Shown here piece by piece: positions 58,679 to 64,000 of a stretch of DNA of 64,000 nucleotides. The translations under genes were made by a program, and so were the position numbers. This DNA comes from Marinilabiliales bacterium (GTDB lineage: Bacteria > Bacteroidota > Bacteroidia > Bacteroidales > SZUA-534): positions 1 through 64,000 of the forward strand of contig DOTG01000004.1 in assembly GCA_003512955.1 (NCBI GenBank). The letters run 5' to 3'. The first letter of the stretch is position 1; the number at the start of each line of letters is the position of its first letter. The notes beneath the pieces were generated by a model that was not told the DNA's origin, did not search any database, and was given only the letters and a program-made list of their open reading frames with translations.

Positions 58679-60958
58679 ATGAAAACCCCAATGTCTCATC
58701 CCCTCTTTTTTTTATGCCTGATATGGCTGTATGGCGCACCTACCCATGAAGTAAAAGCACAACCATTGGTTCCTGTGGAAGTTGCCGCTTGCCAGGATTT
58801 TTTTGGTTCCATCCGTGAAGGAAAAATTGAATTAATTGAAGATTGCCTGAGCCAAAGGCCAGAATTCATCTCCCGTCCCGACGAAAACAGGAAAACCCCG
58901 TTGTTGGTAGCAACCCAACATGGACAAACGGAGGTAGTCAAATTGTTGCTTTCAAAAGGTGCCTCGTGGAGCGAACTCACCCCAAACGGACTGAATGCCT
59001 TACATGTGGCATGCAACTTTGGACAAACCGGGGCGGCAACACTTTTAGTGGATGCAGGAGCTCCCTTGAATGAGCCCACATCGCGTGGTACCTATCCTAT
59101 TCATTACGCAGCAAACAGCGGAAACCTGGAACTGGTTCAATGGTTGGAAATAAATGGTGCCGATTTACACGCGCCGGGAGGCAATCAAAGCAATTTGCTG
59201 CACTGGGCGGCCATGGGAGGATCTGTGGATGTTTACAATTATGTTGCCTCAAAGAATTTTGATACCCAGGCTACCGACGGCGACGGCGATGGGATGCTCC
59301 ATTGGGCTGCTACAGGGCGCAGTGCCACCATGGTAGATTATTTAATAAACGAAAGAGGGTTTTCCATCCATACCCTTAACCAGGCTAAAGAAATTCCATT
59401 GGAACTGGCCATCCGGTTCCGGCAATTTGAAACCGCCAAATACCTTTTTGAAAACGAAAAAGAATGGGCCTCCGACAATCATAAAGGGCAATCATGGCTG
59501 CATTTAGCGGCTCATTCCGGGTTTTACCCTTTTGCTTCGTATTTAATTGAAAAAGGATTTGCCGTTGACCTTTTGGATACCAACCAAATGACCCCTCTGT
59601 GTTATGCCGCCTCAACTCAGAACCTACAGTTGGTGAAATTATTGGTTGAACAGGGTGCTGTTGTCAACCAACCTTCTGAATCTATGTGCCAAAATGAGGT
59701 GACAACCCCGTTACATAGGGCTGCATGGAACAATCCTGCTATAGTAAAGTATCTGATTGAAAAAGGGGCCAATATGAATGCCCGGAATTCTGAAGGACAA
59801 ACGCCTTTGCACATTGCCGTTTTGGGCCGGGATCTTGATTGTGCCAAGATTCTGATAGAAGCCGGTGCTGATATAAATGCCCGTGACACTTTAGGCAGAA
59901 CACCTTTGCACCTTGCCATCGGACATAAAAAGCAGGATATTTCCAATTGGTTGCTGACACAAGCCGTGGATGTAACACTGACAGATCATTTGGGAAAAAC
60001 CGTTTTACATGAGGCTGCCATTGCCGGAATGGAGCAACTTATTGTTCCGTTGCTCTCAAAAAATGCGCCGACAACGTCATGCGATCGTGCCGGGAATTCA
60101 CCCCTGTTTTATGCCAATTATTACAGCAATACTAAAACCGCCCAGGCTTTGCTCAAATGTGGAGCCAAAGAGGAGCTTTTTAGCGATGCCGATTATTGCC
60201 ACAAACCTCTGAAAAAGGGCGAAGCCATGGTTTGGTACCTCAACCATAGTGGCTTTGCTGTAAAAACAGCCCAAAACCTGTTGATTTTCGATTACTGGCA
60301 ACCCGATTCCTGTCCCGATAATCCATGTATCAACAATGGTTTTGTCTGCCCACAACAAATGAAAGATGAAAAGGTGACAGTATTTGTATCGCACACGCAT
60401 ACCGACCATTATTCAAGAGGCATCTTTAATTGGAACTATCAGATTAAAAATATCCGCTATGTACTAGGATTTCAGGAAACCAATGCCCCGGTTGCTTACC
60501 AATATGTGGCCCCTCAAACCACAAAAAAAATCGATGGACTGAAAATCACTGCCATTGAATCGACCGATTCAGGGGAAGGTTTTCTGGTGGAAGTTGACGG
60601 TGTGACCATTTATCATCCGGGCGACCATGCCAACGGCTTGCGCGAAAATCCCACAGATTTTACTGAAGAAATTGATTTTTTAGCCAAACAAACCAGGAAA
60701 GTTGATTTGGCCTTTTTCCCTGTTACCGGATGCCGCTTCCGCGATAAGGAAGCATTGGTTCAGGGAACCTATTATGCGCTGGATAAATTAAAACCCGGGG
60801 TTTCGTTTCCCATGCATGCCTCAGGAAACGAAGATGCGCTTTACCAATTTGTGGTGCGGGCAGATCAGGAAAATGAAAATGCAAATTTCCAAGTCTTAAC
60901 ACATAAAGGGGATCGCTTTTATTATTCGCGAACGGAAATGAGTTGGTTTGAAAAATAG
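58679..60958 (+). CDS. Exported ankyrin-repeat protein fused to a metallo-beta-lactamase-fold hydrolase
   Basis: 759 residues: signal peptide (1-27, ending EVKAQ), about a dozen ankyrin repeats (40-500; clear ones include GQTPLHIAVLGRDLDCAKILIEAGADINARD, GRTPLHLAIGH, TTPLHRAAWNNPAIVKYLIEKGANMNARN), then an MBL domain (515-750) with the His-motif SHTHTDH near residue 572, YHPGDHAN and FPMHASGNED. The MBL segment resembles UlaG-like proteins that open with a MVWYLNHSGFAVK type start. I know no described protein with this architecture in the same chain. Monocistronic. Confidence 0.85.
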   Translation: MKTPMSHPLFFLCLIWLYGAPTHEVKAQPLVPVEVAACQDFFGSIREGKIELIEDCLSQRPEFISRPDENRKTPLLVATQHGQTEVVKLLLSKGASWSELTPNGLNALHVACNFGQTGAATLLVDAGAPLNEPTSRGTYPIHYAANSGNLELVQWLEINGADLHAPGGNQSNLLHWAAMGGSVDVYNYVASKNFDTQATDGDGDGMLHWAATGRSATMVDYLINERGFSIHTLNQAKEIPLELAIRFRQFETAKYLFENEKEWASDNHKGQSWLHLAAHSGFYPFASYLIEKGFAVDLLDTNQMTPLCYAASTQNLQLVKLLVEQGAVVNQPSESMCQNEVTTPLHRAAWNNPAIVKYLIEKGANMNARNSEGQTPLHIAVLGRDLDCAKILIEAGADINARDTLGRTPLHLAIGHKKQDISNWLLTQAVDVTLTDHLGKTVLHEAAIAGMEQLIVPLLSKNAPTTSCDRAGNSPLFYANYYSNTKTAQALLKCGAKEELFSDADYCHKPLKKGEAMVWYLNHSGFAVKTAQNLLIFDYWQPDSCPDNPCINNGFVCPQQMKDEKVTVFVSHTHTDHYSRGIFNWNYQIKNIRYVLGFQETNAPVAYQYVAPQTTKKIDGLKITAIESTDSGEGFLVEVDGVTIYHPGDHANGLRENPTDFTEEIDFLAKQTRKVDLAFFPVTGCRFRDKEALVQGTYYALDKLKPGVSFPMHASGNEDALYQFVVRADQENENANFQVLTHKGDRFYYSRTEMSWFEK

Positions 60959-61006
60959 TTGCCATTGAAAATATAAGTCCGTTTAGTTAGCAGAAAAGAA
61001 TATTTT

Positions 61007-61043
61007 AGTATCAAGTAGTCAGTATCAAGTAGTCAGTATCAAG
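61007..61043. repeat. 14-bp tandem repeat
   Basis: AGTATCAAGTAGTC occurs twice, followed by AGTATCAAG. Similar low-complexity words (AAGATACGAGACC, GACACAAGAC) lie nearby and in the mutA-mutB gap. Confidence 0.6.
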
Positions 61044-61221
61044 ATATGAGATTGAAAGATACGAGACCAAAGACAATTAGCCAATTAGTTAATGAGCAAA
61101 TTAGCATATTTTCCATTCTTCCAACCATTCAACAATTTAACCCTGTAACCATTACCTGCTCTGTTCATTGCGGATAATTTTACCTAGCACTTATAAACCT
61201 TAACAAAACGATCCTGAAATA

Positions 61222-61947
61222 TTAACTCATCTGCTTTTTTAATAAGTTCCAATTTCGAAAGGTGAACCTGAAGATTCCTGCACTGATGATTGCTAAGCCC
61301 AATGAGTAAATAAACCACGGGAAGTGGGCTGGTACAAATTGTATGGCATAATCCATAAGCTTTTGGCCGGGGACCCATATCTGTCCAAAGGAAAATACCT
61401 TTAACAAGTAACCCACATATTCCCACGTAAAAGCTACAATGGTAACCAGCGAACCAAAAACCAAAAACACCCACTCCCTCCAGTGGATAAAGGTTTCTGG
61501 GTTTTTATCGGTAAAATAGTTGATACTCAGGCACAACAAAATCATCAGCAATGAAAGCAAAACAGGGGTCAACACCGGGCCTACCCAAGTGGTTGGCAGC
61601 AGAAACAAGATGTCCCAGGTCATCCAGCTTTCGGGCCAATTCAAGAGGAGCTTTAAAAAAACATAATAAAAAATATCCCAAATGGCAAAGCCGCTGATGA
61701 AGTATGCAAACTTTTCGGTACGCGTTCTACCGGCCAATACCCCAATGGCAATAAGCATGATAAGTGTAGCCGCTTCACGCAGGATTTCGGTTACTACTAT
61801 ATGGGTGTCCATCATTTTTAAGGGGAATGCAAACCCCTCGGGGTAATACAATTGGCGCAAATAAATCACAACGGCACTTTCGAGCATCCCCATGGCCATA
61901 CTGAAAAGGAATACCCACAAGATTGTTTTAAGAGTGGTGTTTTTCAT
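61222..61947 (-). CDS. Polytopic membrane protein of unknown function
   Basis: About 241 residues with six or seven hydrophobic helices, including TILWVFLFSMAMGMLESAVVIYL, MLIAIGVLAGR, FISGFAIWDIFYYVFLKLL, VLTPVLLSLLMILLCLSINYF, and WFIYSLGLAIISAGIF. Start taken as the ATG at 61947 (MKNTTLK); the frame runs ten codons further upstream without a typical start region. Unrecognised, no motif. Confidence 0.65.
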   Translation of the reverse strand: MKNTTLKTILWVFLFSMAMGMLESAVVIYLRQLYYPEGFAFPLKMMDTHIVVTEILREAATLIMLIAIGVLAGRTRTEKFAYFISGFAIWDIFYYVFLKLLLNWPESWMTWDILFLLPTTWVGPVLTPVLLSLLMILLCLSINYFTDKNPETFIHWREWVFLVFGSLVTIVAFTWEYVGYLLKVFSFGQIWVPGQKLMDYAIQFVPAHFPWFIYSLGLAIISAGIFRFTFRNWNLLKKQMS

Positions 61948-61977
61948 TACAATAGATTGATAGATTATTAGACACAA

Positions 61978-62419
61978 GACGTGAGATAAAACATAACTTA
62001 TTGAAAGCCATTACTTAAATATTTTGTTCATGCTTTTTACATATAACAGAATATCATTTACTTATAAAATTTAACGACTATTATCATTAGGAATATTTAA
62101 AATAACGACAGAAAGTTAGATGTTCGTACATACTTTAAATTTTGAATGATATAAAATTATCCAAAGGATTTGTTTGAGACAAGTAAAAAATCCGTGATAA
62201 TCTGCGTTGCAAAGCACCTCCGGTATCAGCGTTCTCATAAATAAACACACTGATAACGCGGATAAACCGCTGATTTTCGCTGCTAAAGAAAAATGTAATT
62301 ATTAATTAGTCCGTACAGGATAACAGCCAATTGTTGATAGATGTACAGAAAAAATTTGACACCAATAGTCTTTCTCAGCAACTCCAATTAATATACAGCA
62401 TCCGATGGCTCTTATAAAG
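61978..62419. other. Intergenic with repeat-like, partly palindromic sequence
   Basis: Position 62225-62231 (ATCAGCG) pairs with CGCTGAT (62268-62274), within a longer stretch of words such as AAAATCCGTGATAATCTGCG and TGATAACGCGGATAA that resemble the short dispersed repeats common in Bacteroidota. GACACAAGAC occurs near 61970. No gene seen. Confidence 0.4.
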
Positions 62420-63361
62420 TTATAACTCTTTACCCTGGCTCACTTTTATCAACTGCATCACTTTTTGGATTTTTTCCTCCAGCGGGGCATGACCATCAAT
62501 CCAGTGAATGGTAAAGCCATCTTTTTCCATTTTGCGGAAAAAGGTCATCTGCCGTTTTGAAAATTGGTGGATGGCCACATTCAGCTTTTCAAACATGGCA
62601 TTGTAACTGAATTCTTTGGCTAAGTATTGGGCAATAAATTTATATTCAAGCCCATAGTAAACCAATACCTCGGAAGGAACCCCTTTGTTCAGCAATGCCT
62701 GCACCTCGTCAATCATTCCCTGGCGGAGACGCTCTTTGAGCCGCTCGGTTATCAGGTTTTTTACAGTTTGCCGATTCATTGCAATGCCAATAATCAACGT
62801 GTTGATTTCCGGATAAGTGAATTCTTTTTTGGAATGCCCGGCTTCATACCTGGCAATTTCAATGGCACGGATAGCCCTTTTCCTGGTATCAATATCGCTG
62901 GTATTGTGCAGGGGTTTCAGGGCTGCCAAATGAGCCGCCAGCTTAGGCAAGTCCCATGTTTCAAGCTCTTGCCTCAGCAATTCGTTTACCGGGACGTTAA
63001 TCAATTGGTAGCCTTTCAATACAGCTTCGATATACATTCCGGAACCGCCGCAAAGAATTGGAAAACTGCCGTGTTCCTTTATATTCTTATACGCTTTTAA
63101 AAAATCAGCCTGGTATTCGAACACGTTGTACTTTTGGCCGGCCTCCAAAATATCTACCAAGTGAATTGGTACAGTAACTCCTCCAATGATATAATCTTCC
63201 AAATCTTTTCCGGTGCCCAAGTCCATGCCCCGGTAAACCTGGCGTGAGTCGGCACTTATAATTTCGGCATTCATTAAATGTGCCAGGTGCGCCGCCAATT
63301 TAGTCTTTCCAGTGGCCGTGGGACCCATGATGGCCAACAAGTCGATAGGTTTTTCCTGCAT
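62420..63361 (-). CDS. miaA: tRNA dimethylallyltransferase MiaA
   Basis: Adds the isopentenyl group to A37 of tRNAs reading UNN codons. 313 residues, E. coli 316. Walker A GPTATGKTKLAAHLA at the N-terminus, SADSRQVYRGMDLGTGKDL, GGSGMYIEAVLKG, and RKRAIRAIEIARY with the conserved basic patch. Separated from the divergent membrane gene by a palindromic promoter block. Confidence 0.95.
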   Translation of the reverse strand: MQEKPIDLLAIMGPTATGKTKLAAHLAHLMNAEIISADSRQVYRGMDLGTGKDLEDYIIGGVTVPIHLVDILEAGQKYNVFEYQADFLKAYKNIKEHGSFPILCGGSGMYIEAVLKGYQLINVPVNELLRQELETWDLPKLAAHLAALKPLHNTSDIDTRKRAIRAIEIARYEAGHSKKEFTYPEINTLIIGIAMNRQTVKNLITERLKERLRQGMIDEVQALLNKGVPSEVLVYYGLEYKFIAQYLAKEFSYNAMFEKLNVAIHQFSKRQMTFFRKMEKDGFTIHWIDGHAPLEEKIQKVMQLIKVSQGKEL

Positions 63362-63390
63362 GGTATCTATTCCAATGGTGTTACAATCTG

Positions 63391-63409
63391 CAAAAATAAG
63401 CTATTTTTG
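63391..63409. promoter_or_regulatory. Back-to-back promoter -7 elements (miaA / membrane gene)
   Basis: CAAAAATA AGC TATTTTTG is a perfect palindrome with a 3-base centre. The left half (63391-63398) is a -7 element TATTTTTG on the minus strand serving miaA; the right half (63402-63409) is a -7 on the plus strand serving the gene at 63457. Expected starts are about 63384 and 63416. Distinct -33 boxes were not evident. Confidence 0.6.
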
Positions 63410-63456
63410 TAACCGGTTTTCAGGCATTGAAAATAGATGCAGCCAAAAGACAAATA

Positions 63457-64000
63457 ATGATTACTAATAAAGCAATGAACGAAAAGACCATTAGGAGACG
63501 GATGCAAGCACTTTTGATTGAACCCCAAAACGAATTCAGGGTGATACAATCCGAAAACCTTTCCAGCGGGGCTATCCTGAACCAATACATGTACCCGGTG
63601 CTGCTGATATTTATGGTCACCACCTTTATCGGGAGCATTGTGTTTGGAGCCGCTACGTTTTTAGAAGGTATCCTGATTTTTGTGTTCAGCATCTTGATAA
63701 CCATTCCTTCGCTCTTATTGTCAATTTATCTGGGTATTTGGCTGCTTAAAAAGTGGATGCCCAAGATTTTAATTGATTATAAGCAAATCCACCTTCATCT
63801 TTCCGACATAAAAACCCCCAACCTTGGGTCAAAAACATTCACGCTCATCTCCTACTCGTTAACTCCGGTATATCTGTCGATGATTGTTTCCGGGGTTTTT
63901 CCCAGGCTGTCAGATTTAATCAACCTTTTTGGGCTATATGGATTGGTTCTTTACTGGCAAGGTGCCGAGGTTTTATTCGGCTATCCTCTAAGAACCAGAC
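63457..64000 (+). CDS. Yip1-like multi-span membrane protein, 3' truncated by the window edge
   Basis: At least 181 residues, open to the right edge without a stop. Hydrophobic helices include YMYPVLLIFMVTTFIGSIVF, GILIFVFSILITIPSLLLSIYLGIWLL, SLTPVYLSMIVSGVF and LFGLYGLVLYWQGAEVLF. This spacing resembles Yip1/DUF-type four- to five-helix proteins. A second ATG at 63475 (MNEKTIRRRM) is an alternative start. Divergent from miaA through the palindromic promoter. Confidence 0.7.
   Translation, partial: MITNKAMNEKTIRRRMQALLIEPQNEFRVIQSENLSSGAILNQYMYPVLLIFMVTTFIGSIVFGAATFLEGILIFVFSILITIPSLLLSIYLGIWLLKKWMPKILIDYKQIHLHLSDIKTPNLGSKTFTLISYSLTPVYLSMIVSGVFPRLSDLINLFGLYGLVLYWQGAEVLFGYPLRTR

Noticed and set aside
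1..64000. CRISPR array, prophage, restriction or toxin-antitoxin system
   Set aside because: No regularly spaced repeats, phage structural genes, methylase/endonuclease pair or toxin pair could be recognised.

Overview
The window is from a member of the Bacteroidota, probably an anaerobic or facultative marine or sediment lineage such as the Marinilabiliales; that lower rank is a guess. Support comes from many -7 elements of the form TAnnTTTG, type IX secretion C-terminal sorting domains on three proteins, a SusC/SusD pair run by an ECF sigma/FecR pair, a tRNA-Leu/tig/clpP/clpX block, and monofunctional aspartate kinase. It is mostly chromosomal core with short accessory inserts. No prophage, CRISPR array or transposase gene was seen.

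Layout. Position 1-6600: a promoter reading out of the left edge, a polyprenol-phosphate mannosyltransferase, dihydroorotase, aspartate kinase, a secreted protein of unknown role and a PatB/MalY-type C-S lyase. Position 6700-11300: small accessory genes (mini secreted protein, pentapeptide-repeat protein, SRPBCC and VOC proteins) and a secreted multidomain endonuclease I. Position 11500-11800 holds the first copy of a MITE-like repeat. Position 12100-15800: clpX, clpP, tig and tRNA-Leu(UAG). Position 16000-23100: a secreted PQQ-propeller protein, both subunits of methylmalonyl-CoA mutase, and a lone PAS protein. Position 23200-28400: an exported C1 peptidase, a decayed lipoprotein gene, a nine-repeat beta protein, a TsaC-type enzyme and dapD.

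Position 28600-41650 is a polysaccharide utilization locus on the minus strand. ECF sigma and FecR are followed by SusC (with STN signalling domain), SusD, a LamG surface protein, a LamG-phosphoesterase surface protein and a clan GH-D alpha-galactosidase-like enzyme. The expected logic is that glycan bound by SusC/SusD signals through the STN domain and FecR to the sigma factor. The phosphoesterase and galactosidase would then trim the glycan.

Position 41900-43100: a NifX-like/DUF134 pair with two candidate operators, and the second copy of the MITE-like repeat. Position 43100-50400: envelope and housekeeping genes (PpiD-type chaperone, CBS/CorC membrane protein, LptC, TPR protein, coaX). Position 50500-58500: an S9 lipoprotein peptidase, a TPR lipoprotein, mfd (TTG start), a SiaC-like protein and a four-TM protein. 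Position 58600-64000: an ankyrin/metallo-beta-lactamase fusion, a polytopic membrane protein, miaA and a divergent, truncated Yip1-like membrane gene.

The best leads are the ankyrin/metallo-beta-lactamase fusion, the phosphoesterase-bearing PUL, the two-copy MITE with serial hairpins, the paired operators at the DUF134 gene, and a perfect palindrome made of two back-to-back -7 elements between miaA and its divergent neighbour.
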